64,000 nt of DNA from Corallococcus sp. AS-1-6 (GTDB lineage: Bacteria; Myxococcota; Myxococcia; Myxococcales; Myxococcaceae). The notes under the pieces were generated by a model. That model was not told the DNA's origin and made no database searches. It worked only from the letters and a program-made list of their open reading frames with translations. The position numbers were made by a program, and so were the translations under genes. This document shows positions 45,346 to 52,588 of this stretch, piece by piece; the first letter of the stretch is position 1, and each line of letters begins with the position of its first letter. The stretch spans positions 62,001 to 126,000 of the forward strand of contig NZ_JAIQDE010000004.1 in NCBI RefSeq assembly GCF_020037015.1, in the 5' to 3' direction.

Positions 45346-46139
45346 AGACGCCTGGAGAAATCATCGAGACCGCCCCCGGACGCTGGGGAGCGCCGCGCCT
45401 GGCGGAGTTGCTGCGCCGCGGGCTGGCCAACGCACGGAAGCGCACGCCGGAGGAACTGGCGGCGCTCGAGCGCGAGTGGCAGCAGCGCGAAGTGGAGGAG
45501 CGCCGGGCGCACGAGGCCGCCCAGGCGCAGACGTGGCCCATGCACCTCCGCCTGTGCGGCGCCCCGGTGGAGGCGGTGGCGGCCCTCACCGGCAAGGCGC
45601 CCCTGGCGACACCGGCGCTGGAGACGGCCCGCCAGGCGCTGAAGGAGCAGTTGCGCACGGTGCTGCTGTCCGGCTTCACGGGCGCCGGGAAGACGGTGGG
45701 CGCGTGCGAGCTCTTCCGCGCGGCGACGCGGGTGGAGACGCGCACCGGCCAGCGCCTGCCGGAGTGGGACTACAGCGCGGGCCTCTTCCTGCGCTGGACG
45801 CAGCTCAAGCGCGTCAGCGACTACCACGCCGAGGACCGGGCGCTGTACCACCGCGCGTGCACGGTGCGCGTCCTGGTACTCGACGACCTGGGCGGCATGC
45901 CGGGGGAGGCGCTGGGGGCCCGGCACCGCGAGCTGTTGGAGGAACTCGCCGACCGCCGGGACAGGCCTGGGTTGGTGACGGGCTACACCACCAACCTCTC
46001 CGTCCACGCTGTCGACGGAGCGCCGAGCGCCTTCCGCGCCTGGGCGGGGGAGCGCGTGGTGTCGCGCATGTGCCGCCGGGGGACGTACGTGCTGCGTGAC
46101 TGCGGCACCCGGGACCTGCGGAAGGAAGGTGCCCCGTGA
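45342..46139 (+). CDS. DnaC/IstB-like ATPase, probable helicase loader
   Basis: The 265-residue protein has Walker A GFTGAGKT (about 110-117), Walker B VLVLDDLGG (about 175-183), a sensor-like TTN in VTGYTTNLS, and a terminal arginine-rich region (ERVVSRMCRRGTYV). The N-terminal about 90 residues are helical and Arg/Glu-rich, suiting a helicase-contact domain. The GTG start overlaps the upstream stop. It is expected to load the host DnaB helicase at the prophage origin. Confidence 0.82.
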   Translation: MKTPGEIIETAPGRWGAPRLAELLRRGLANARKRTPEELAALEREWQQREVEERRAHEAAQAQTWPMHLRLCGAPVEAVAALTGKAPLATPALETARQALKEQLRTVLLSGFTGAGKTVGACELFRAATRVETRTGQRLPEWDYSAGLFLRWTQLKRVSDYHAEDRALYHRACTVRVLVLDDLGGMPGEALGARHRELLEELADRRDRPGLVTGYTTNLSVHAVDGAPSAFRAWAGERVVSRMCRRGTYVLRDCGTRDLRKEGAP

Positions 46140-46492
46140 GCTGCAAGCCGAAGCGGCCCGAGGAGCGCGTGCGCTTCTTCCGGCGTGGCGCCACCACCGC
46201 GGAGGAGTTCCGCGAGCTGCGCACGCGGGCGATGGCGCGGGTGGCGCGCGGAGAGTCCGTCCGTGAAGTTGCCCGGGACATGAGCGTGTCCGAGGACACC
46301 ATCAGCCAGTGGCTGTCCCGCGCGCGGAAGGGCCGCGGCCCCGGGCCCTACGTGCCGTCGCAGCGCCTTGCCTTCCACGGGCCCTGCGCGGAGCCCGGAT
46401 GCGGGCGCCGGTGCGCCAGCAAGCACGGGTACTGCCAGAAGCACGCGAGCGTCTACGTGTACCGGGCCACCGGACAGGGGAGGGCGTCTTGA
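46136..46492 (+). CDS. HTH plus zinc-finger prophage protein (118 aa)
   Basis: A helix-turn-helix (MARVARGESVREVARDMSVS...ISQWLSRARKG, about 31-65) is followed by a Cys/His finger (CAEPGCGRRCASKHGYCQKH). The same finger pattern occurs twice in the protein at 47,901-48,593. Its start word is GTGAGCTGC, overlapping the previous stop. It probably binds DNA as an early regulator. Confidence 0.65.
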   Translation: MSCKPKRPEERVRFFRRGATTAEEFRELRTRAMARVARGESVREVARDMSVSEDTISQWLSRARKGRGPGPYVPSQRLAFHGPCAEPGCGRRCASKHGYCQKHASVYVYRATGQGRAS

Positions 46493-46956
46493 GCTCCGTC
46501 CTCCTGGCCTGCGGCAGCAGCGGCCTCCATTTGGGCCACCTCCCGGTGTTGCGCGCGTACATGCGGCGCTTCTCGGGGCACCCGGGGATGGGGCTCATCC
46601 ACGGCGCTGGAGACCCGCGCAAGGTGGACGAGCCCGAGGCCTTAGGCGCGGACCGGTTGTGGGAAGTGGCGGCCGCCGTCGAGTGGCCCTGGTTCGACGT
46701 CCTGGCGGTGTCGCGCTACCCCGCGGACTGGAAGGGGCAGGGGCACCGCGCGGGCCCGCTGCGCAACGAGGCGATGCGCGATGCCCTCCGCGCGCTCGCC
46801 GCCCAGGGCCAGCGCGTGGGCTGGGTGGCCGCGCACACGGACCCGGGGCTGGGGCGTGGCACGCGGCACATGGTCAGCCTGTGCCGGGCCGAGGGGTGGC
46901 CGGGACGGGCGCTGATTCTCGCCGCCGACGGGCGGCTGCTTGAGGAGGTGCGGTGA
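46489..46956 (+). CDS. SLOG/DUF2493-like nucleotide-binding protein
   Basis: The TTG at 46,489 (GGGGAGGG upstream) overlaps the previous stop and gives 155 residues: LACGSSGLH..., LIHGAGDPRKVDEPEALGADRLWEVAAAV, YPADWKGQGHRAGPLRNEAMRDAL. The HGxxxGADxLA...ADW...GPxRNxxM series is that of DUF2493/YspA-type SLOG proteins. These bind nucleotides and are common in phages with unknown purpose. The cleaner translation here needs the TTG, since upstream codons belong to the preceding gene. Confidence 0.72.
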   Translation: MSSVLLACGSSGLHLGHLPVLRAYMRRFSGHPGMGLIHGAGDPRKVDEPEALGADRLWEVAAAVEWPWFDVLAVSRYPADWKGQGHRAGPLRNEAMRDALRALAAQGQRVGWVAAHTDPGLGRGTRHMVSLCRAEGWPGRALILAADGRLLEEVR

Positions 46957-47330
46957 TGTCGACGTGCAGGGAGAGGATGACGAAGTGCCGCCGCTGCGGT
47001 TCCGTGATGCCGCAGGCGCGCATGGGTGCTCCGAGGAAGTGGTGCGGCAAGGCGTGCGCGGCGGCAGCGGAGACGCTGGGGCTGACTGGGCACGTCTGCA
47101 TGGACGACCCGGGCCCGAAGTACGACGTGCCTCTGGACGGGTTCGACTTCCAGGCGAGCGAGCGGCGCCGTGAGGAGCGCATCGCCCGCGTCATCGCCGA
47201 GGGCGTGCCGCTGGCGGCGCTGCGCGAGCGCTTCGACTGCTCGGAGCAGGTCCTCCGCCGCGTGGCCGAACTCCGCGGGCTCACCATCCACACCGGACTC
47301 GCCGGGGGCATCCCGGTGCTGGGGGCGTGA
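46953..47330 (+). CDS. zinc-ribbon plus HTH prophage protein
   Basis: The start is the GTG at 46,953 or, equally, the next ATG. The protein starts MSTCRERMTKCRRCGSVMPQA with WCGKAC following, a four-Cys ribbon. The C-terminus has a helix-turn-helix: RIARVIAEGVPLAALRERFD...VLRRVAELRG. That C-terminal unit is similar to the end of the protein at 47,901-48,593. It is probably DNA-binding. Confidence 0.62.
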   Translation: MMSTCRERMTKCRRCGSVMPQARMGAPRKWCGKACAAAAETLGLTGHVCMDDPGPKYDVPLDGFDFQASERRREERIARVIAEGVPLAALRERFDCSEQVLRRVAELRGLTIHTGLAGGIPVLGA

Positions 47331-47331
47331 C

Positions 47332-47904
47332 ATGCGCCACGCTGCGAACCGAGACGCCTGCGAGGGCGAGGTGGTGAAGGCGCTCCAGGCCGAAGGCTGG
47401 GGCGTCTGGAAGCTCTCCGCGAAGGACTTCCCGGACCTGCTGTGCGTCAGGAGCGGGCAGGTGCTGCTGGTGGAGTGCAAGAAGCTCGGCGGGGCGCTGC
47501 GCCCTGGCCAGGCGAAGCTGCACGCCGCGCTGCACGCGCTGGGCTTCCTCGTGGGCGTGGCCGGGGATGCCGTGGAGGCGCGGTCGGCCAGCGTCGGCGC
47601 TCCCGTCCGCACCTACCTCACGATGCCGGTGGAGGAGCGCGGCACCCGCGGGCCCCGTGGCGTCCGGCTGGCGGGCGGGGCCGTCCGGGCGAAGCGTGGA
47701 AGCCGGCGCACGGCGCCGCCTGGGCGGGCCCTGGACGTTCCAGGGCTCCCATCCCCTGGCCCAGGCGCGCCCGAAGCGATGGCGGCCCATCCACGGCCGC
47801 CACGCGCGAAGTCTGCCGGGGTGTCCCGGCAGCCGAAGTCCACCCAGAAGGACTGGAAGTCCCTGGCGACACCCGCCAGCTACCCAGCGAAGGAGGAGCC
47901 GTGA
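47332..47904 (+). CDS. VRR-NUC-like nuclease with disordered tail
   Basis: The first about 90 residues (EGEVVKALQAEGWGVWKLSA, DFPDLLCVRSGQVLLVECKK, LRPGQAKLHAALHALGF) have the PD-(D/E)XK layout of VRR-NUC nucleases, with Glu, Asp, Glu and Lys in place. Many phages encode such enzymes for resolving replication or recombination intermediates. The last about 100 residues are Pro/Arg/Gly-rich and look disordered. Its stop overlaps the next GTG. Confidence 0.75.
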   Translation: MRHAANRDACEGEVVKALQAEGWGVWKLSAKDFPDLLCVRSGQVLLVECKKLGGALRPGQAKLHAALHALGFLVGVAGDAVEARSASVGAPVRTYLTMPVEERGTRGPRGVRLAGGAVRAKRGSRRTAPPGRALDVPGLPSPGPGAPEAMAAHPRPPRAKSAGVSRQPKSTQKDWKSLATPASYPAKEEP

Positions 47905-48593
47905 GCTGCATCGAAGGCAGGAAGCCGTGCAGGGTGCCGGGCTGCGACCGTGAGTCCCGGACCCGGGGGTTGTGCGTCGCCCACGAGCAGCGCGAGCGCC
48001 GCGGGAAGCCCCTGGACGGCCCCATCCGCGAACTGAAGCGGCGTCAGCGTGCGCACACCACCCAGAAGGCGGAGTCGCTGTCCGACGCGTGCCGGCTGTC
48101 CGGGTGTGGCCGGCCGAAGTGGCGGAAGGAGCTCTGCCGCGCGCACTACGAGCGGCAGCGGCAGGACCCCGGGAACTGGAGCGGCCCCGTCCGCGAGTAC
48201 GGCACCATGGTGTACGCAGGTGACTTCGTGGCGCCGCAGGAGCAGGTGCAGGCCGTGGTGGACGAGGCGAAGCGCCGCGGCGTCTCCAGGAGCTTCGTTA
48301 TGCGCGAGGCCCTGGAGGAGTGGTTCCAGGCCCGGAAGGCACCGACGGCGAAGCTGCCCCGGTACGCCCGCGAGCACGACGACGGCCTCCTGGGCCCGGA
48401 GGAGCCCGAGCTCGGCATGACGCCGGACGCGGCCCGGGCCCGCGCCGACGCCATCATCCGCCGCGAGTACGCCGAGGGGGTGCCGCTGTCCGCGCTGGAG
48501 GAGCGCTTCGGCGCGCGGGCGGGGGAAGTCGTCCGCGACATGCGCCGCCCGGGCACCCGCGACGAGCGCCTTCCCTTCGGGATGCCGGCATAG
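47901..48593 (+). CDS. prophage regulator with two zinc fingers, RHH-like helix and HTH
   Basis: The 230-residue protein has tandem fingers CRVPGCDRESRTRGLCVAH and CRLSGCGRPKWRKELCRAH. A ribbon-helix-helix-like segment follows (VQAVVDEAKRRGVSRSFVMREALEEW), and a C-terminal helix-turn-helix (IIRREYAEGVPLSALEERFG). The last unit is shared with the protein at 46,953-47,330. Combining three DNA-binding units is unusual; a transcriptional role in the early-to-late switch is possible but inferred. Confidence 0.62.
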   Translation: MSCIEGRKPCRVPGCDRESRTRGLCVAHEQRERRGKPLDGPIRELKRRQRAHTTQKAESLSDACRLSGCGRPKWRKELCRAHYERQRQDPGNWSGPVREYGTMVYAGDFVAPQEQVQAVVDEAKRRGVSRSFVMREALEEWFQARKAPTAKLPRYAREHDDGLLGPEEPELGMTPDAARARADAIIRREYAEGVPLSALEERFGARAGEVVRDMRRPGTRDERLPFGMPA

Positions 48594-48595
48594 CC

Positions 48596-49234
48596 ATGGC
48601 CTGCCCAGCCCAACAGCGGCCCGACGGGCCCCTCACCACGGAGCGCCAGGCGCTGGCCCGGCAGTGGATGCGGTACGCGCGCGGCGCCGCGCGCCGCTAC
48701 TGCTTCGGCCGGCCCCGGCTGCTGGGACACCTGCAGGACCTGGAGGCCGCCGCCCTCCTGGGCCTCGTTGTCGCCGCTCAGCGCTGGCAGCCCGAGCGCA
48801 GCGGCTTCTACGCCTGTGCCCGCTGGTGGGTGCAGGCCGCGCTTCGCACCTACGACAGGCGGGGCTCGCGGGTTGTCCCGCTGTCGCAGACGGCCACGCA
48901 CGGCGAGGCGCGAGAGGTGCCCCTTGAAACACGCCACGGGGGCGCGACGGAGGACCACGAGCGCCTCGACGAGCGCGTTGACGCCCGGCTCCACGGGCAG
49001 GCGTTGCTGGACCGCGTCACGCCTGAGGTGGAGTCCCGGCTGCGCGTGGCCGGCGGCCGGGGCGAGGGGCCTCGCCGTGCGGTGCAGGCGCTGCTGGCGG
49101 TGGTGCTGGACGGCACGTCCGTCGGCGACTTCGCGGAGCAGCGCGGGCTCCAGCGCCAGGGCGTCTACGTCGCGCTCAAGAAGGCCGGGGCCGCCTTCGA
49201 GTCCTGGGCGGCCGAAGTCCGCGGGGAGGCGTAG
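48596..49234 (+). CDS. phage sigma-70-family sigma factor
   Basis: The 212-residue protein carries a region-2-like block (LLGHLQDLEAAALLGLVVAAQRWQPE, then FYACARWWVQAALRTYDRRGS, where WWVQAAL is the -10-recognition helix style). A region-4-like helix-turn-helix closes it (VVLDGTSVGDFAEQRGLQRQGVYVALKKAG). It lacks sigma region 1. It is the last large early gene before the lysis/structural region, a suitable place for a late-gene sigma. The start is ATGGCCTGC at 48,596. Confidence 0.78.
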   Translation: MACPAQQRPDGPLTTERQALARQWMRYARGAARRYCFGRPRLLGHLQDLEAAALLGLVVAAQRWQPERSGFYACARWWVQAALRTYDRRGSRVVPLSQTATHGEAREVPLETRHGGATEDHERLDERVDARLHGQALLDRVTPEVESRLRVAGGRGEGPRRAVQALLAVVLDGTSVGDFAEQRGLQRQGVYVALKKAGAAFESWAAEVRGEA

Positions 49235-49280
49235 CCGTGGCCACGGAACTTCCGGAATACCAACGTCGCAGGAGGATGGG

Positions 49281-49832
49281 ATGCGCGCTCCGAAGTGCGT
49301 GACGAGAGATGAGGCGGGCCGCGTGGTTTTCACGTGCGCGTGCGGCACTTCGTTTGCGAGGATAGGAACGGAGAAGCGCTGTCGACGATGTCGAATGGCG
49401 GGTCCGGCGACGCGCAAAGAGAGAGCAGATTGGGCGGCCCATGAAGTCGAGGCAGCAAATCGCGATCTCAGGGATGCGCGCTCTCTTCCATTCGGGCAAC
49501 TCTTGCGAGCCTTCCGCCTGCGCGCGCAGAAGTCACAGGAGTTGGTTTCTGAGGCGATGGACATCCACCCCCATCATGTCTCGCTTATGGAGTCTGGTAA
49601 GCGCAGGCCGTCCATCGAACGCGTCGGTCAAATCAAGGACGTGCTGGGGCTTTCCCCTGATGAAGTCTCCCTTCTGGTAGACGCTGCTGCTCGGGCCAGA
49701 AAGCAGTTCCGGCTCAAGGCTGGGCTGAGTCGCGAGCATGACGTCCTGGCCGTCCGCCTCCTGCGCACCTGGGACTCGCTGACGCGAGACGAAGTCCAGG
49801 CGCTGCTGAGGGTGCTCGGGGGCGCGGTATGA
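49281..49832 (+). CDS. XRE-type HTH regulator with N-terminal zinc ribbon
   Basis: The ATG at 49,281 has GGAGGATGGG before it. A Cys ribbon (FTCACGTSF...RCRRCRMAG, about 17-40) is followed by a Cro/CI-type HTH (LLRAFRLRAQKSQELVSEAMDIHPHHVSLMESGKRRPS). A helical C-terminus follows. No peptidase domain is present. The gene has lower GC than its neighbours, hinting at a separate origin. It could be a lysogeny or late regulator. Confidence 0.75.
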   Translation: MRAPKCVTRDEAGRVVFTCACGTSFARIGTEKRCRRCRMAGPATRKERADWAAHEVEAANRDLRDARSLPFGQLLRAFRLRAQKSQELVSEAMDIHPHHVSLMESGKRRPSIERVGQIKDVLGLSPDEVSLLVDAAARARKQFRLKAGLSREHDVLAVRLLRTWDSLTRDEVQALLRVLGGAV

Positions 49833-49879
49833 CCTGCCCGGCACCGGCGCGCACCTGCAGCACGACTGCATACCCGTGA
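49829..49879 (+). CDS. possible 16-aa peptide with early start word
   Basis: ATGACCTGC overlaps the HTH-gene stop (ATGA) and opens a frame MTCPAPARTCSTTAYP. It may be a truncated remnant of an early gene whose start word survives, as the transcription direction changes right after it. Confidence 0.3.
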   Translation: MTCPAPARTCSTTAYP

Positions 49880-49922
49880 AGCGAAGCAGCCCGCCCCCAG
49901 CGATGAGGAGCGGGCCGCTGCA

Positions 49923-50114
49923 CTACAGGCCGAACGTGTACCGGACGCCTACGCCAGCCATCCGCTCGCGCTGGTTGGCCTCCGCGAAGCCGAAGAGGCC
50001 CAGGTTCTGCCGGATCCGCGCCCCGCTCTCCAGGCGCGCGTAGGCGCCAGTCAGGGAGGAGACGCCCGCCTGGGCCTCCAGGTAGCCGGTCCGCACCGGC
50101 ACGTCGCTCAGCAC
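49923..50114 (-). CDS. small beta-rich prophage protein (63 aa)
   Basis: The product MLSDVPVRTGYLEAQAGVSSLTGAY... ends GVGVRYTFGL, a last-strand pattern of outer-membrane barrels. It is too short for a complete barrel and lacks a signal peptide, so it may be a fragment of a surface-exclusion protein or an unrelated peptide. It lies 17 bp downstream of the gene at 50,132. Confidence 0.4.
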   Translation of the reverse strand: MLSDVPVRTGYLEAQAGVSSLTGAYARLESGARIRQNLGLFGFAEANQRERMAGVGVRYTFGL

Positions 50115-50131
50115 TCGCGACAGCCCCGCGG

Positions 50132-50641
50132 CTACTGCTGCCCGCGGGGCATCGTAGGGACCGCGCCCTCCACGGCCGCCTTCGCGGCGACGGCGCCGAG
50201 TGCGACGGAGAGGGCCTGCTGCTGCACCTTCTCACCCGCCTTCTGCTCGCCGTGCAGCGCGGAGAACTGGAGCTTCACCAGCGCCTGCTCACCGGGCTTG
50301 AGCGGGCGCCAGCCGTTCGTCTTCATCCAGGTGTCGATGACCTCCAGGCCCTTGGCGGCCTTGTCCACCAGGTTCTCCTCCGGGTCCTCGGCGGCGATGT
50401 CCTCGACGACGTGGAAGGCGTGGTAGGCGCCCAGGGCGATGCGCCGCTTGCGGCGCTCGGTGAGCCAGGTGCCGCCGGCAAAGAGGCCGACGGCGCCCGT
50501 CACGGCACCGAGGGCGATGCCGATGGCGGTGGGCGTGAACAGCGCGTCCAGGGTGCTGGAGTTGGCGCCGGTGGACGCCAGGGCCACCGGCGCGGCGAGG
50601 ACGACCGCGAGGCACGCGGCCAGGGTGAGACGCTTCTTCAT
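50132..50641 (-). CDS. exported or membrane prophage protein (169 aa)
   Basis: A signal peptide (MKKRLTLAACLAVVLAAPVALA) is followed by a hydrophobic segment at about 38-58 (AIGIALGAVTGAVGLFAGGTWL), then charged helices (AEDPEENLVDKAAKGLEVIDTWMKTNGW, EQALVKLQFSALHGEQ). It lies in the minus-strand lysis cassette. Spanin-like or holin-associated roles are possible; no family was recognised. GGAGCATCACC precedes the ATG. Confidence 0.6.
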   Translation of the reverse strand: MKKRLTLAACLAVVLAAPVALASTGANSSTLDALFTPTAIGIALGAVTGAVGLFAGGTWLTERRKRRIALGAYHAFHVVEDIAAEDPEENLVDKAAKGLEVIDTWMKTNGWRPLKPGEQALVKLQFSALHGEQKAGEKVQQQALSVALGAVAAKAAVEGAVPTMPRGQQ

Positions 50642-50693
50642 GGTGATGCTCCATCGAAGAGGTGGATGGGATGCACCATGAAGAAGGGGTGTC

Positions 50694-50951
50694 TCAGACG
50701 CGCGGAGGCCAGAACCAGGTGCCGGGCTGGTCCGGCCCGCCGAAGGGCACGGTGCCGCGCCAGCAGTGCTCGCCGCCGTGCCCCGTGGCGGAGTTGAAGC
50801 CATCGTTCGGCCCGTCGCCGAGGATCTGGAGGTTCGGCATCATCGGGTCCGGCGCGCGCGTGGCCACGACGAGGGCTGGGCGCACCTCGCCCTTCCGGGG
50901 GCCAGCCTCGTCACCGAGGCAGTAGTGGACGATTCGGCCGATGGACGGCTT
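50694..50951 (-). pseudogene. conserved small phage gene lacking its start codon
   Basis: The frame reads KPSIGRIVHYCLGDEAGPRK, then RPALVVATRAPDPMMPNLQ and ends PGTWFWPPRV, matching a common phage family that begins MKPSVGRIVHY and ends GTWHWPE. The codon where Met is expected is TAG, which is also the in-frame stop of the upstream gene. Translation could begin only at an internal GTG (50,885), losing the conserved opening, or by readthrough of the TAG. Confidence 0.6.
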
Positions 50952-51224
50952 CTAGCTGGGCGGCACCGCGGACACGGACGCGACCGGCGTGTTGATAACC
51001 TCGGCGGCCGCGAGCCAGCCGGCGCGCACCAGCACGGAGCACTTCTCGAACGGCGGCAGCTCGGCGCCCGTCACCGCGGAGCGCCCGCCGGTGACGCTGC
51101 CATAGCAGGTGTAGAGCGTGAGGGCGGTGGCGAGCTTCCCGGGGCTGGCCTGGGCCAGGGCCTTCTCGGCGGCGGCGACGAGTTCGGGCGGCGGCGTGTA
51201 CGGCGCGGGGGGGGGCGTGGACAT
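50952..51224 (-). CDS. hypothetical prophage protein (90 aa)
   Basis: The ATG at 51,224 has GGAGAAGC upstream (an in-frame GTG at 51,263 is an alternative). The product MSTPPPAPYTPPPELVAAAE is helical/beta mixed with two cysteines (LYTCYGSVTGG, FEKCSVLV). Its stop TAG (50,952-50,954) sits where the next gene should start. No family was recognised. Confidence 0.6.
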   Translation of the reverse strand: MSTPPPAPYTPPPELVAAAEKALAQASPGKLATALTLYTCYGSVTGGRSAVTGAELPPFEKCSVLVRAGWLAAAEVINTPVASVSAVPPS

Positions 51225-51280
51225 GGGAGCTTCTCCTGGTGCGGCGGGTGGACTGCACGGCACCAGGAGGAAGGGGCGGC

Positions 51281-51364
51281 TCAGCGGCGTGGCAGCCAGC
51301 GCGGATGGTCGCACTGGCCCAGGCGCTTGCCGCACAGGCGGCAGTGGGGGTAGCGGGCCGTCAC
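51281..51364 (-). CDS. 27-aa zinc-knuckle peptide
   Basis: The GTG at 51,364 overlaps the endolysin stop (GTGA). The peptide contains CRLCGKRLGQCDH, a CxxC...CxxH-type knuckle, and ends WLPRR. The coupled start and conserved-looking knuckle argue for a real gene. A GCCCCTTCC element follows its stop (51,269-51,277). Confidence 0.5.
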   Translation of the reverse strand: MTARYPHCRLCGKRLGQCDHPRWLPRR

Positions 51365-51849
51365 GACGTGAAGGGCAGCCGGCGGAAGCCCAGAACGTCG
51401 CTCCTGTACGCGACGCGCGGCTGCGTCTTCACGCGCGCGCCCGCGGCCTGGGCGTCGGCCAGGGTGAGCGTCTTGCTGCCGCCCCCGGACGCGCCCACCA
51501 CCACGCCCGCGCCCACGTACACCATGACGTGGTCCGGGTCGGGCCGCGTCACCTCGCGGCCGTCGCCCGTCTTCGCACCCGCGCGCCCGTACAGCACCAG
51601 GTCGCCGGGCAGCAGCTCCGCTTCGCTCGCCACCGGCGCGCAGACGTCCCAGAGGCGGTCCGTGTTGTGCGTCGCCCGCCAATCCGGGCCACCCACCTCG
51701 TGCAGGCACCAGGTGACGAGGCCGGAGCAGTCGAAGAGTCGCTGCTCGACGCCGGGCGCGCGGAAGCCCTTCGCGCCCCAGCGGTACGGCGCGCCCATCT
51801 GCTCCAGCGCCAGGGAGAGGAAGGCGGAGCGCTGTGAAGTGGTCGTCAT
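51361..51849 (-). CDS. NlpC/P60 endopeptidase, probable endolysin
   Basis: The 162-residue protein has the NlpC/P60 active site: Cys41 in FDCSGLVTW and His107 in DPDHVMVYVG, followed by a third polar residue region (VVVGASGGG). It has no signal peptide, as expected for a holin-dependent endolysin. Neighbours on the same strand are small membrane proteins. It should cut peptide bonds in host peptidoglycan at lysis. Confidence 0.85.
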   Translation of the reverse strand: MTTTSQRSAFLSLALEQMGAPYRWGAKGFRAPGVEQRLFDCSGLVTWCLHEVGGPDWRATHNTDRLWDVCAPVASEAELLPGDLVLYGRAGAKTGDGREVTRPDPDHVMVYVGAGVVVGASGGGSKTLTLADAQAAGARVKTQPRVAYRSDVLGFRRLPFTS

Positions 51850-51959
51850 GAAGACTCCGAGGGCGCGCGGGATGGGCTGGTGCCGGCGGCGCGCCACGCG
51901 GCCAGAACCAGGAGGACGCACGCCGAGGTGACGTGCGCGGCGAAGCACAGAAGGCTCAA
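51846..51959 (-). CDS. 37-aa single-helix membrane peptide
   Basis: A TTG start overlaps the previous stop (TTGA) and its TGA overlaps the endolysin ATG (ATGA). The peptide is LSLLCFAAHVTSACVLLVLAA, then a WRAAG...ESS tail: one membrane helix. Double coupling between a holin-like gene and the endolysin suggests a holin or antiholin part. Confidence 0.55.
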   Translation of the reverse strand: MSLLCFAAHVTSACVLLVLAAWRAAGTSPSRAPSESS

Positions 51960-52348
51960 GGGGCGGACCCGACGTCCTTGGGGCTGACGGCCTGAGCCGC
52001 GCGCTGGAGCTGGCGCCCAGCGTCGCGCTCACCCAGGAGCAGGGTGACGTGGTTGGCCATGCTGTTGAGCTGGGGGCGCGCCCCGCCCATCCAGTCCTCG
52101 AGGGCGCGGAGGCGCAGGTCCAGCAGCTTCAGCATCGCGCCGTGCTCGCTCACCACGCGCAACTCGGCCTTGATGTCGCGGACGTCCTGCGCCACCGCGG
52201 TCACGGACTGCACCAGTAGGGGCACCTGGTCGGCCGCCGCCTCGTGCTTCGTCTGCCGGCGGGACAGCATCCCGTTCAGCAACGGCACCAGGAGCTGGCC
52301 CACAGCCAGGACGAGGACGGCGCCGAACTCAGGGCTCATGGGGGGCAT
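51956..52348 (-). CDS. holin-associated membrane/coiled-coil protein (130 aa)
   Basis: A single N-terminal membrane helix (EFGAVLVLAVGQLLVPLLNGM) is followed by a heptad-rich region (QSVTAVAQDVRDIKAELRVVSE, LKLLDLRLRALEDWM). The ATG at 52,348 is favoured over 52,339 because the GCCCCTTCT element lies 8 nt before it, the spacing seen at other late genes. Similar TM-plus-coiled-coil proteins sit next to endolysins in many phages. Confidence 0.65.
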   Translation of the reverse strand: MPPMSPEFGAVLVLAVGQLLVPLLNGMLSRRQTKHEAAADQVPLLVQSVTAVAQDVRDIKAELRVVSEHGAMLKLLDLRLRALEDWMGGARPQLNSMANHVTLLLGERDAGRQLQRAAQAVSPKDVGSAP

Positions 52349-52356
52349 GCCCGGAC

Positions 52357-52365
52357 AGAAGGGGC
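52357..52365 (-). promoter_or_regulatory. late start-associated element
   Basis: Minus-strand GCCCCTTCT, 8 nt before the ATG at 52,348 and 4 nt after the upstream stop. Confidence 0.6.
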
Positions 52366-52369
52366 GGCG

Positions 52370-52588
52370 TCATCCGGGAGCACGTGGATTGCGCGGCTCC
52401 GCTGGCGCCCACGGCGTCCAGGCCCAGCGCGACACAGCGTCCGGCAGGCCCGGGACGAGCTCGCGCCGCCAGCGCTTCCCGTCTGCGCCGTGATGGAAGC
52501 CGCGCGGGATGTCGGCGCCGGAGGGACACCCAGGGACCGGACATGGCAGGTACAGCGGACCGGCGCGTGCGCACGGGCAGCGCGTCAC
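52370..52588 (-). CDS. small Cys-containing prophage protein (72 aa)
   Basis: The GTG start overlaps the upstream stop (GTGA). The sequence has MTRCPCARAGPLYLPCPVPGCPSG, a four-Cys segment that could be a zinc ribbon, followed by a Trp/Arg-rich part. No family was recognised. Confidence 0.5.
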   Translation of the reverse strand: MTRCPCARAGPLYLPCPVPGCPSGADIPRGFHHGADGKRWRRELVPGLPDAVSRWAWTPWAPAEPRNPRAPG

